A stretch of 64,000 bases of DNA. Origin: Rhineura floridana (taxonomy: Eukaryota; Chordata; Lepidosauria; Squamata; Rhineuridae). Below the pieces are notes generated by a model. It saw nothing but the letters and a program-made list of their open reading frames with translations, ran no database searches and was not told where the DNA came from. The DNA lies in contig NC_084480.1 in the NCBI RefSeq assembly GCF_030035675.1, positions 129,158,738-129,222,737 of the forward strand, in the 5' to 3' direction. Positions 32,143-43,400 of the stretch are shown piece by piece (position 1 is the first letter of the stretch; every line of letters starts with the position of its first letter). The position numbers and the translations under genes are program-made.

Positions 32143-33944
32143 TGCCTGATCCTGGGAATAAGAGAGCAAATTTGATGCTACCGTTTGCTATAAATCTTCC
32201 AGGTTGGCTTCATTCCCCTAACCCTTTCCAGAAGTCCAGCAGAGGCTCCATGCATTCAATGAACGTGTGCATAGGATAGGGGTTATCATGATGGCAGCAG
32301 GCTACACCTCTATCCCATGCACAGCCACCATCTATTTGCCCAATATAACACAAAATGTAAAGGAACAAGGTGCAATCAATGTACATGACAACAAAATACT
32401 GGTCAGCATGTCAGGTGGTGGTCATGACTCACCAGACAGCATTTACCTCAGGTTTTGCACTTGGAAATCTTGTTTACACAGGGTGTTCCTAAACAACTGT
32501 GTGTTTCAACATGTCTCTTGTCAGCAGATAATTGAGATAGGCGGCTTTCTCAGAGGATATATAAAGATAGTGTGAATCACATTTCAACAGAATATTTTGT
32601 ACTGGCATGAGGTTTGGCCCACGTAATGTAAAGCTACCAAACAATTATTTGCTGTCTTTTCTATGGCCTAGTTTAGAATCAGGAGTGTGCAATGTACAAA
32701 TACCCAAGACTGCTGATCATACCTGAGGTCTATGTTGTCAGCCATGCCTTTTGACCAATTGGAAGAGGTAACGACTAGCCTATCTTAAAGAGAGTGGTTT
32801 CCCTCACAATGCTATCAGCCCCATCATGGTGGTGTCCTCATGTTAACTGATAGCATCCACAAGCAGTAAGCATGAAACAGGTTTCATTAGGGTCTCATCT
32901 AAACAGTGGTTTAGTGTGTATTTGGTGCTACTCAGATCCCCTTTTAATTTGCATAGTTCATATGACATTACTGGCAAACAGAAGCTATCACGCAGTTTCC
33001 CCCCATAAATCCATACTAACCCAACCCTCTGATAATACGAAAAGGGAAGGAAAAAACGTTTTCACTCTGTATCTCTAGTGCTTACAGACGCTGTGCTCTG
33101 ATGCTTTTAGGTGTGTGTGTCAATCATTTCCCTCTCCACACCCACTCCCTCCTCCTCCCTTCATTCATTTTGTTTCATGAGGACTTCTGGCTGCTCTCTC
33201 CCCATTCTCCTACCATTTTTATGTTGCTGCAAACGGTGCCTTTATTTTCTTTTTTCCCCTAACTTGTGCGCACAAGCATAATACTGCTCAAAGAAAGATT
33301 TGTATTCAGCTGTATCCTACCAGGGAAAACACAGATATTCACACTTCTGATTTTTTTTAAAGGAATCCCCTGCAGCTTGCTTGGTTGCCAAGGAACCAGA
33401 GGGAGTGGAAGTGTTAAATTAGAGGGTGTGGTCATTACAAACCTGCAGGATTGATCCTTCCCCTCGGTGTGAATGGAAAACACTGTGTTTGCAACTGGCA
33501 TTGAGACCTTACTGTGGACAGTGCAAACAAGAGATAAAAACAGTGTCTTTAGTATGAAGTAATGCTCCCATGTGGATAAGCCCTAGATGGTGACATCAGT
33601 CTGTAACATGTCATTCCAAAACCCCACATGGCTTGGCTGCTGCTCAGACCAACAGCCCCAGGTCTCCAACTCCTCTAACACTCATGTCTACTGTTACAAA
33701 ATACTTGCCATGTTGCCACTAGGTTGCAAGTTTCCACTACAACTTGTATATATCGCTATTTTATAATACTAGACATGATGGGGGGAGTTAGGAGAAGGAG
33801 AGGGGGCAGCCATAACAACAACTGCTGGCCTGAGTTAAATGATGGCTTGGTGGGTTGGTTTGTTCCACCATTTTACTCCACTGCTCCCAATTACACCCAG
33901 TCCAGGATCTGCAGCACCACAAAAGAATTACATATGTGGGTCAA
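32143..33944. other. 1.8 kb without recognised feature
   Basis: Unique-looking sequence. A minus-strand frame is open upstream of the L2 only by chance. No exon or repeat end was supported. Confidence 0.4.
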
Positions 33945-35385
33945 TGAAACGGATGAAACGGATTACTTGGATCCATACCAATCGGGTTTCAGGACTGGTC
34001 ACGGAACTGAAACAGCCTTGGTCGCTCTGGTAGATGATTTGAGGAGGGCATTAGATAGGGGAGAATTCTCCTTTCTTGTCCTCCTCGATCTCTCAGCGGC
34101 TTTTGATACTGTCGACCACAGTATCCTTTTACATCGCCTGGAGGGATTGGGAATTGGAGGTACTGTATTGCAGTGGTTCCATTCCTTCCTCTCCGATAGG
34201 TTTCAACAGGTAGCATTGGGGGAGGAGGTTTCAGACCCTTGGCCTCTCAATTGTGGTGTGCCACAGGGTTCTATCCTCTCTCCCATGCTATTTAACATCT
34301 ATATGAAGCCGCTGGGGGCAATCATTAGGAGATTTGGGCTGCAGTGTCATCAATATGCAGATGACACTCAGCTCTATCTCTCGTTTAAATCTTCACCAGA
34401 GTCGGCTGTGGAGACCTTGTCCAAGTGCCTGGAATCCGTGAGCGGATGGATGGGAAGGAACAAGCTGAAACTGAACCCTGATAAGACCGAGGTGCTGCTG
34501 GTGGGGGACAAAGGAAGGTTGGGAGAAGTTGACTTGAAGTTCAATGGGGTGAGTTTACCCCTGAAGGACCAGGTCCGCAGCCTTGGGGTTGTACTTGATT
34601 CCAGGCTGTCCATGGAGGCTCAGATTTCGGCAGTGAGCCGGGCAGCCTGGTATCAACTACACCTCATACGAAGGCTGCAACCCTACCTTCCTGTTTATCA
34701 GCTCCCAATGGTAGTACATGCCCTGGTCACCTCTCGTTTGGATTACTGTAATGCGCTCTACGTGGGGTTACCCTTGAAAACGGTCCGGAAACTACAACTT
34801 ATACAAAATGCGGTGGCTCGACTACTTACGAACAGTTGCCGCCGGGATCACATCACACCAGTGTTGTTCGATCTACACTGGCTTCCAGTTGTTTTCCGGG
34901 CCCAATTCAAGGTGTTGGTATTAACCTTTAAATCTCTATACGGTCTCGGCCCAGTTTATCTTACGGAGCGCCTGCAACGCCACCAATTATGCCACCCGAC
35001 AAGATCAGCCACACAGGGCCTTCTCTCAATCCCGCCGACAAAAACAGCCAGATTGGCGGGTACTAGAGAGAGGGCATTCTCAGTGGCGGCCCCCACCCTC
35101 TGGAACTCCCTCCCACAAGATCTACGGCACGCCTCTTCCCTAAATACATTTCGTAAAGCCTTAAAGACCTGGCTCTTTCAACAGGCCTTTGGGATTTCCG
35201 GGGAGGGTTAATTACTAGATTGAATTGCCTCCTACTGTATTGTATGCTGTATTGTTTTATACTGTTTTTATATTGTACTATTGTATTTTATTATGCTGTG
35301 TTTTAACTGTTGTACGTCGCCTAGAGTGGCCATAGGCCAGATAGGCGACACAGAAATTAAAATTTATTATTATTATTAATTCCCT
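33945..35385 (+). mobile_element. L2-clade LINE, 5'-truncated, RT half open
   Basis: It starts within the RT domain (DYLDPYQSGFRTGHGTETAL) and runs through the full remaining ORF to the stop at 35211, then a 3' UTR with 'gtacgtcgcctagagtggcc' hairpin and an (att)n tail. The different tail and hairpin separate this subfamily from the L2 copies at 46.2 and 51.4 kb, which end in (aaat)n. Confidence 0.93.
33949..35211 (+). CDS. L2 reverse transcriptase fragment, uninterrupted
   Basis: About 420 codons with no stop. Blocks in order are LVLLDLSAAFDTVDH, GVPQGSILSPMLFNIYM, QYADDTQLYLSF (both catalytic Asp present), [45 protein letters not shown] and AFSVAAPTLWNSLPQDL. The endonuclease and the first RT blocks are missing. 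The frame also runs open for ~75 codons upstream (from 33724), but that part has no LINE resemblance. Being open over 1.2 kb suggests a relatively recent insertion. It cannot make a functional LINE protein on its own. Confidence 0.88.
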   Translation, partial: TDETDYLDPYQSGFRTGHGTETALVALVDDLRRALDRGEFSFLVLLDLSAAFDTVDHSILLHRLEGLGIGGTVLQWFHSFLSDRFQQVALGEEVSDPWPLNCGVPQGSILSPMLFNIYMKPLGAIIRRFGLQCHQYADDTQLYLSFKSSPESAVETLSKCLESVSGWMGRNKLKLNPDKTEVLLVGDKGRLGEVDLKFNGVSLPLKDQVRSLGVVLDSRLSMEAQISAVSRAAWYQLHLIRRLQPYLPVYQLPMVVHALVTSRLDYCNALYVGLPLKTVRKLQLIQNAVARLLTNSCRRDHITPVLFDLHWLPVVFRAQFKVLVLTFKSLYGLGPVYLTERLQRHQLCHPTRSATQGLLSIPPTKTARLAGTRERAFSVAAPTLWNSLPQDLRHASSLNTFRKALKTWLFQQAFGISGEG

Positions 35386-35892
35386 CCACTGAAATCAATA
35401 TCATTCTCTATATCAAGCAGATATCTATATCTATTGATATCTATATCTAAATCAGTACCAATCTCTATATCCTTCCTTTTCTCCATGATCTTCCTTAAGA
35501 CTTCCCCTTTTTTAACAAGACACTTCCAGGACCATCCTAGACTCACCTTGCCTATCTCGCTATTGCTGTATGGTTTTAGGATTGGCAACTGCCCATTATT
35601 GTACTGTCCAAGACTCCAAATTGTCTTAGATAAATTGACAGATAATAATGGTCTGAAGGGTAGGGTCTGAAGGCACAAGTCCACTACTTTGCAGAAGCCA
35701 AGGAGATCTGGATCTGATCAGTGTCTGATGGGTGACTGCTTGGGAACCATATATATGCCACCTTGTGATCCATGATGGAAGAAAATCAGGATACAAATAA
35801 ATCATGACAAAATAAGGTCCAAAGTGTTTGAGTTAAACAAGGATAATGAAATCATAATATTGTTACATGCACCTCAATCTCCCAACAGTGAG
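35386..35892. other. AT-rich, short (ATATCT) repeats, nothing else
   Basis: 35398-35470 has irregular 'atatctatatct' repeats. The remainder is unrecognised. Confidence 0.45.
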
Positions 35893-36517
35893 AGACTCCA
35901 ACATGAGCCAACAGTGTGATGTGGCTGCATAAAAAGCAAATGCTATTTTAGTCTGCATTAACAGAGGTATAGTTTCCAAATTGCGTGAAGTATTGGTTCC
36001 CCTCTATTCGGCAATGGTTAGGCCTCATCTTGAGTACTGCATCCGGTTCTGGACACCACAGTTTAAGAAGGAAGCAAACAAACTGGAATGTGTTCAGAAG
36101 AGGGCAATAAGGATGATCAAGGGACTGGAAACAAAGCCCTTTGAGGAGAGACTGAAAGAACTGGGCATGTTTAGCCTTGAGAAGAGACTGAGGGATGATT
36201 TCAAGTACTTGAAAGGTTGCCACACAGAGAAGGGCCAGGATCTCTTCTCGATCATCCCAGAATGCAGGACACGGAAAAATGAGCTCAAGATACAGGAAGC
36301 CAGATCGGCTAAACATCAGGAAAAACTTCCTAACTTTTAGAGCAGTACAACAATGGAACCAATGACCTAGGGAGGTGGTGGGCTCTCCAACACTGGAGAC
36401 ATTCAAGAGGCAGCTGGACAGCCATCTGTTGGGTATGCTTTAATTTGGAATCCTGCATTGAGCAGGGGGTTGGACTCAATGTCCTAATAGGCTCCTCCCA
36501 ACTCTATGATTGTATGG
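35893..36517 (+). mobile_element. CR1 LINE 3' fragment
   Basis: Collinear with 40597-41239 of the large CR1. The frame 35981-36340 gives RPHLEYCIRFWTPQFKKE and GLETKPFEERLKELGMFSLE. It ends 'ggactcaatgtcctaatagg' and 'ctctatgattgtatgg', a diverged CR1 terminus. Short 5'-truncated copy. Confidence 0.9.
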
Positions 36518-37029
36518 GTCCAGTGCTTACCCAGGTTTTGGTTTCCTTGGAATGAAGGTCACTGGAGACTGTGGTGTCTTTTTGATATCTGGTTTTATTT
36601 ACACATACGTACATAAGATGGAGGGGCTCACAGCATCAACAGTCCAATTGATCTTTCTTCCCTATTAGGTTTCTAGGGGAGGCCCTCATAATTGTAACTT
36701 TGGTTTTGGCACAGAGAAGCAGTTGAACCTCTATCTCTTTCTAGCTCTACATGACAGTAGCCCAGAGTAGCCCCTGGCCTACGGTTCTCCCACCCCTAGG
36801 ATGTTCTTATGATTGGCATGTGGGTTGTCCTGCTCACTGTCAAAACCCCTTGTGGGCTTCCCAAGCTCCCCCTGCTACTTCCAGCAGCGGTGGTGGTGAT
36901 GGGGAACCAAGAATTGAACCCTCCAGTGTCAGAAATGCAAAGGAGAAGCACGGAGATGTGAATCTGGATTTGAATGCATGCATTATTGAGCTGCTTCGTA
37001 TGGATTTGTCACCGCTGTAGCACTGAACT
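36518..37029. other. No feature recognised
   Basis: Between the CR1 fragment and a hAT-like region. No exon or clear repeat. Confidence 0.35.
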
Positions 37030-37640
37030 GATACTGTTAGGTTCTCTGCTTTCTGCAGGTATGGTCAATGCAAAGGAGTTCCCTACAGGGAACTCGCTAA
37101 CATAGCCAATCCAACAGGCTTCAGTAGAGCCAAAGCCTGCTTTCGCTTGCCGATGCCCTATCGGGAGTGCACTTTAAGGCTCCTGGTTGTGCACTGGCAG
37201 CTGTGTCTCTACCTGTCCCACACCTGGTGCTACATATTACATCAGAGGTGGAGCAAGTAGGCGTGGTTTGGGGAAAATGGGCTCAAGGGGCATATCTGAT
37301 CCTCTTGTGGGCCAAATTTGCCCCTGTATTAGCATATCTATAGGATTCTCTTCTTGCAGTTTTAATGATATGGACAGAAAAGAGAGGCAGGCTCTGGTGC
37401 TTGGTAGGTTTATTAAGGCTCAACGTGTTTCGGAGTAATCCTTCCTCAGGAGCAATGGAGATCTGTTTCCTTTTCTCTGCCCATGCAGTTCAAATTCTTT
37501 ATCCAGCTCCTGACATCATTATTACTTCAGATTATTGGCAGGTGTATGGTCCTGCTCACCTGTCAAAGTTGGCCTGAGGTGTGGGGCGGGGAAGATAAAA
37601 GATCTGGCTCACTAGGCTAAAAAGGTTCCCCACCCTTGCT
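37030..37640. mobile_element. hAT-like element(s), degraded
   Basis: 37180-37340 shares 'tgtcccacacctggtgctac' and 'ggccaaatttg' with the 2784-3347 element, and the right end 'aaaaggttccccacccttgc' mirrors the 'ggggaacct' terminus. Possibly two overlapping copies. CR1 begins immediately afterwards. Confidence 0.45.
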
Positions 37641-37736
37641 ACAGAGGATCACAAGATGAAATGATGAGAATTACAGGAGACTCTGTGCGACAACGAGCAA
37701 GAGGCTGAAGCTCAATCAAGCAGGGGCAATGAAACC

Positions 37737-38261
37737 ATGCCCCACAACAAAAGAAGAGTACTAGTAGTGGGAGACTCCCTACTGCATGGGATCGAAACCC
37801 AAGTATGCCAAGAAGATCTGTGGACTCGCCAGGTATGCTATCTACCAGGAGGATGGATTAGAGATGTGACGGAAGGGTTGCCATCACTCATCAAGCCCAC
37901 AGACAGGTATCCCTTTCTCCTCATCCATGTGGGAACAAATGATACTGCCAAATGGAACTATGAAGAAATCACATCAGACTTTGAAGCTCTGGGAAGGAAA
38001 CCCAAGGACTTTGGGGCCCAGATAGTTTTTTCATCCATCCTTCCAGTACTTCGAAGAGGAGTAGAAAGAGAAAGAAAAATACTCAGTGTGAATGAATGGC
38101 TATGAAGGTGGTGCTGATGTGAGAGATCTGGATTCTGGGACCACGGGCTATGCTTCCTGGAAGATGGACTGCTGGCAAGTGATGGGTTGCATCTCACAAG
38201 AACTGGGAAGAATGTGTTTGGCCATAGCATGGAAAAGTTCATCAGGAGGGCTCTAAACTGA
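37737..38261 (+). pseudogene. CR1 ORF1 esterase domain, broken
   Basis: An SGNH/GDSL-type esterase as known in CR1 ORF1. Block I is VVGDSLLHG (nucleophile Ser), with LIHVGTNDTAKW as the GxND block. After a frame shift near 38100 come FLEDGLLASDGLHLT (Asp-x-x-His pair of the catalytic triad) and RRALN before the stop at 38261. The N-terminal PHD or coiled-coil parts of longer CR1 ORF1s are not seen. Confidence 0.85.
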
Positions 38262-38414
38262 ATCGTAAGGGGGAGGGAGACGTAAACTTGGTGGTAACAA
38301 TTGATAAAGGCTTGTGCACAGTAATGGGAACAGAGAGATTGGCTCTAATAGGGCCCAGTAACAGTCCTCAGAAACGTAGTAAGGAAGCCAAGCCATAAAT
38401 CACATGGTTTTCGA

Positions 38415-41157
38415 TGTCTGTATACTAACGCACAGAGCATGGGAAACAAACAGGATGAACTTGAACTCTTAATACAGGAGGGTAATTACGACTTGATAGG
38501 TACAACTGAAACTTGGTGGGATGACTCCCATGACTGGAATACAGCAATTGAAGGATACAACTTGTTCAAGAAGAACAGAAGGAATAAAAAGGAAAGTGGA
38601 GTCGTGCTATATGTAAAAAATATATATCCCTGCACAGAAATACAGGAAGATGAGCTTGGTACCTCCACCGAGAGTATCTGGATTAAAATTAATAGGGCAA
38701 GGAATAAAAGGAATGTGGTGCTTGGAGTCTACTATTGACCACCCAATCAAGGAGAAGACAAGAATGTAACTTTTGAAAAGCAAATTGCCAATGTTTCAAG
38801 GAAGCATGATGTAGTAGTAATGGGGGACTTCAATTTTCCCAATATCTGTTGGGAGACAAATTCTGCCAAATATGGCCCCTCCAAGAAATTTCTGACTTGT
38901 GTTGGAGATAACTTTCTCCTACAGAAAGTGGAGAAAGTAACCAGAGGATCAGCTATCCTGGACTTGATTCTAACTAATAGAGATGATTTGGTGGATGAAA
39001 TGGCAGTTACGGGAACTCTGGGTGAAAGTGACCACACCATACTTGAATTCTTGATTTTAACAGAAGCAAAAGCTGAGAGTAGCCATACGCGCACCCTGGA
39101 CTTCAGGAAAGCTGATTTTAATAAACTCAGAACAATTGTAAGTACAATTCCATGGCAAGTGACTCTAATGAGAAAAGGAGTCCAAGATGGGTGGGAGTTT
39201 CTAAAAAAGGAAATTCTAAAAGCTCAAAGGCAAGCAATTCCAACAAGGAAAAAAGGGGGAAAACAGCAGAAGAAGCCAATGTGGCTTCACAAAAACCTTA
39301 GAGATTATCTGAAAACAAAAAAGTACACATACAGGAAGTGGAAAGAAGGCCAGGCCACAAAGGAAGAGTACAGGCAGGTATCATGGAATTGCAGGGATGG
39401 CATCAGGAAGGCTAAAGCTGAGAATGAGCTGAGGTAAGTGAGAGATGCTAAAAGCAACCAAAAAGCTTTCTTCAGGTATGTCCATAGTAAAAGACAGAGA
39501 AAATAAATGGTGACACAGCTACTCAATGAGGATGGAAAATGATAGCAGATGACAAAGAAAAGGCAGAAGTGCTCAATTCCTACTTTGGCTCAGTCTTCTC
39601 CCAAAAAAGGGTCTATGATCCTCCCGGGAAACGTGAAGTAGAACGGGCTCGATTGGAGCTTGAGACTGATAGACAAATGGTCAAGGAATACCTAATCACT
39701 TTGAACGAGTTCAAATTGGCAGGGCCCGATAAACTGCATCCTAGAGTATGGAAGGAACTGGCTGAAGAACTCTCAGAACCGCTCTCTATTATCTTTGCGA
39801 AATCATGGAGGACTGGTGAAGTGCCGGATGACTGGAGGAGAGCTAATGTTGTCCCTATCTTCAAAAAGGGCAAGAAGGAGCAACCAGGAACTACAGACCA
39901 GTCAGCCTAACATCAATCCCTGGAAAAACTCTGGAGCAGATTATAAAGCAGTCAATCTGTAAGCACCTTGAAAACAATGCAGTGATTACTAGGAGCCAAC
40001 ATAGATTTATGAAGAACAAATCCTGCCAAACTAACCTTCTCTCGTTTTTTGATCGGGTAACCTCCCTTGTAGACTGTGGAAATGCTGTGGACATAATATA
40101 TCTCGACTTCAGCAAAGCTTTTGACAAAGTGCCCCATGATATTCTGATTAGCAAACTAGCTAAATGTGGGCTGGATGGAACAACTATCAGGTGGATCCAC
40201 AGTTGGCTCCAGAATTGTACTCAAAGAGTGCTTATCAATGGTTCCTTCTCAAACTGGGTGGAAGTAACGAGTGGGGTACCACAGGGCTCGGTCCTGGGCC
40301 CAGCAATCTTCAACATTTTTATTAACAACTTGGATGAGGAGGTACACAGCATGCTTATCAAATGTGCAGATGATACAAAATTGAGGGACACAGCTAATAC
40401 GCTGGAAGACAGAAATAAAATTAAAAGGGACTTTGATAGGCTGGAGCATTGGGCTGAAAACAACAGAATGAAATTCAACAGGGATAAATGCAAAGTTCTA
40501 CACTTAGGAAAAAGAAACCAAATGCACAGTTATAAGATACTTGGCTCAGGAATATGACATGTGAGAAGGAACTTGGAATTGTCGTTGATCACAAGCTGAA
40601 TATGAGCCAACAGTGCGATGTGGCTACAAAAAAGGCAAATGCTATATTAGGCTGCATTAACAGAAGTATAGTTTCCAAATCGCTCGAAATATTAGTTTCC
40701 CTCTATTCAGCACTGGTTAGGCCTCATATTGAGTACTGCATCCAGTTCAGGTCTCCGCACTTCAAGGAGAATGCAGACAAACAAACAGGTTCAGAGGAGG
40801 GCAACAAGGATGATCAGGGGACTGGAAACAAAGCCCTATGAGAAGAGACTGGAAAAACTGGGCATGTTTAGCCTGGAGAAGAGAAGACTGAGGGAAGATA
40901 TGATAGCACTCTTCAAGTACATGAAAGGTTGTCACACAGAGGAGAGCCGGGATATCTTGTCGATCTTCCCAGAGTGCAGGACACAAAATAATGGGCTCAA
41001 GTTGCAGGAAGCCAGATTTCAACTAAACGCCAGGAAAAACTTCCTAACTGTTAGAGCCATACGACAATGGAACCAATTACCTAGGAAGGTAGTGGGCTCT
41101 CTGACACTGGAGGCATTCAAGAGACAGCTGGACAGCCATCTGTCGGGAATGCTTTGA
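38415..41157 (+). pseudogene. CR1 ORF2 endonuclease-RT, broken
   Basis: Endonuclease: LYTNAQSMGNKQDELELL, TTETWW, VVMGDFNFPNICW, SDHTILEF. An in-frame TGA at 38736-38738 (YY*PP, where related elements have Arg) and another stop near 39435 interrupt it. RT: HRFMKNKSCQTNLL, YLDFSKAFDKVPHDIL, SGVPQGSVLGPAIFNIFI, a CADDTK box, and NNRMKFNRDKCKVLHLG. The usual YADDTK Tyr is Cys. Frame shifts lie near 39880 and 40790. The C-terminus RPHIEYCIQF and FSLEKRRLREDMIALFKYMK continues to 41157. About four or five breaks in 2.7 kb indicate moderate age. Confidence 0.9.
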
Positions 41158-41371
41158 TTTGGATTCCTGCATTGAGCAGGGGGTTGGACTTGATGGCCTT
41201 ACAGGCCCCTTCCAACTCTACTATTCTATGATTCTATGACACAGTTTTGAGGTTTCCCAAAGTACTAATTGATAACAATTGTGCATGTGATCAGAATTAA
41301 GGCTACATTCATATTTATATGAACGGACAGTGTCAGGAACTTCTGTAGGGCAGTTTACCAATTACACCTTG

Positions 41372-41533
41372 ATTACACCCTATAGCAGCCTTTGCCAACC
41401 TGCTCTCTGGATGTTTTTGACTATAATTCCCATCAGCCTAACCTCCACAGCCATGCTAGATGGGGCTAATGAAAGTTGTAGTCCAAAACATTTGGAGGTC
41501 ACCAGGTTGGCAAAGGCTGCTATAGGGTGTAAT
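41372..41533. repeat. Fold-back MITE with perfect 31-bp terminal arms
   Basis: Arms at 41372-41402 and 41503-41533 are exact reverse complements ('attacaccctatagcagcc' onwards). Inside, the arms continue imperfectly through 'actataattcccatcagcct' and 'gctaatgaaagttgtagtcc', the family seen at 12575, 24560 and 59580. No coding and no direct duplication outside the arms. Confidence 0.85.
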
Positions 41534-42759
41534 AAGGAAGAACATGCTTATTTCTTAATAATTCACCACACATTTTTAAATAAAAGGATTGTGTTGATTA
41601 ATTTCTCCGAAGGAGGATCATATTCAGTGAAGTTATGTGGGATATCCCAGAATCTGCCTTTCCTCTACTGTACCAACAGCAATACTCTCTTGCTAGAGAG
41701 AAACAAAATAAAGGAAATGTGGGTTGTACTCCTGTAAAGTTTTCACACCAAAAAGCAATGCAGTATGGTATTACTCCTCTTTAAAAAAGAGTCCAGAGTT
41801 ATGTTATTTCCCTGTGCTGTTCACACTGAAGTTTGAATCAAGTGTTACTAGAATAGAATGGGAACAGCTTCCTTGTGTTATGGTAGCACGATGCCCTGTT
41901 AAGCATTTGCAAAAATATGTAAAAATGGCAGTCTGGGAAATGACATTCCCACACCAGCTCCCGATGAAGTGTAGTGATGCCTTTACAGGTGAATATATTT
42001 TTACATTTATTATTTTTGAAAGTATGCATAGCCTTTCCATTTAAAGACGCTCAAGGTAGTTATAATACGTAGCACACAGATACCTCACCCCAGTTTATCT
42101 GGGTACCTGTTCCTTAGCATGATTAGCATAGAGGTTTATCCAGGCCCAGGCCTACTTCAGCCTGTAACATGGCCTCTGTTGTTGGTCACCGCCTTTCCAA
42201 AATGGCTGAAAAATCCGATGATATTTGCAAATAGAGATTTGAAAGTACCTGACTTGTTTGTTTATGCAATGTGCTCTTTATATATAAAAGGCTTATGCCT
42301 TCCCTTGAAGTAAATATTCAGAACTTAAATCACAAACCACATGTGGCATAAGATCTGAAAGAAGGTGCTTTGAAAGTGGGCATCACTCAAAAGATTATTA
42401 TAGTTCCCAGCGTTCCCATCCCTCCAGCAAATCAGGGCCTTGTAATTGGAAATAAACAAAGGTTTTGTAACTTTAATGAAGGATGGGCTGAACCTTCAAA
42501 AACAAGTTAGTTTTCTAGGTATGAGGAATCTGACTAGAATAATAATTAACACACACACACCGACAACATTTAGGGTTGTTGTGGAAAACTCCATCCAGTT
42601 TCTTGGGCTGCATTAGTAAGAAAGTTTGAGGGAATTAGGTAAAATAATAAAGAAACAAAATGAATAGGACCTTAAACTGGATGGATCAATACTGAGCTTT
42701 AACTAGGAGCATCTTGTTTGAGCTCTTGAAGCTGTTAGCTCTATGTCAGTTCAGGCACT
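41534..42759. other. 1.2 kb, nothing recognised
   Basis: Unique-looking. A short (ca)n at 42551-42561. No exon was supported. Confidence 0.4.
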
Positions 42760-42875
42760 GGTAAACTGAGGTGATGGAAGACTAGAGAAACCCCCTCGGA
42801 ATACTGCTTACCATGAAAACCCTATTCATAGGGTAGCCATAAGTTGGGATCGACTTGAAGGCAGTCCATTTCCAT
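42760..42875 (+). mobile_element. Sauria-type SINE 3' portion
   Basis: 'actgcttaccatgaaaaccc' and 'agccataagttgggatcgac' followed by 'ttgaaggcagtccatttcc' form the BovB-like tail. The tRNA-like head is absent. Confidence 0.8.
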
Positions 42876-42959
42876 TTTCATATAGCTGTTGAAATTAAAG
42901 CCATCATGTTATTGAGCAGATGTGGATGTCAAACTAGAAGCGTAACAGCCCTGTGGGGA

Positions 42960-43400
42960 AAGACCGAAGGTCCATCTTTCCAATATCCTTTTTTCCATAG
43001 TGACCAGTGAGGTGCCACTGGAAAGCACAAAAGCAGCCCTAAATAGTATTCTGGAATGGCTAATTGCCACTGAACATGATGGTCCAATTGCAGCCATCAT
43101 GACTAATACCCATTGACTGACCTCTCCTCTATGAATTGCCTGTCAGTGCCATCTAAGCTCATGTCTGCCATGGCATCTTGAGGTAGGAAATTCCATAAAT
43201 AAATTAGATGTTGTGTGAAGAATACAGCTGTTTTGTCTGTCCTGAATTTTCTGCTAATCAATTTCATTGGTTGGCCCTGAGTTATACTATTATGAGAGGA
43301 GAAAAAGTTATCTCTATTCACTTTCTTACTTCTCTTTGTTCTGATCACTGTTAATTTATTCCCATTCTTTGCTTTCTTCCTATTACTTTTTAAAATAAAA
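42960..43400 (-). mobile_element. CR1-clade LINE 3' end, antisense
   Basis: On the minus strand it reads as the C-terminal coding end of a CR1-like LINE (RKFRTDKTAVFFTQHLIYLWNFLPQDAM) followed by 3' UTR. This corresponds in layout to the LNARKNFLTVRAIRQWNQLPRK region of the CR1 at 41.03 kb but is a different subfamily. The 3' UTR part matches 62165-62370. Confidence 0.65.

Larger units (their letters stand above)
37645..41239 (+). mobile_element. CR1 LINE, near full length with ORF1 and ORF2
   Basis: 3.6 kb. The 3' end has the classic CR1 octamer-type terminus 'attctatgattctatgac'. ORF1 (esterase part) is followed by ORF2 with endonuclease and RT. The 5' region before the esterase is missing or not recognised, as CR1 elements are usually ~4.5 kb. 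Several stops and shifts make it inactive. Confidence 0.93.
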
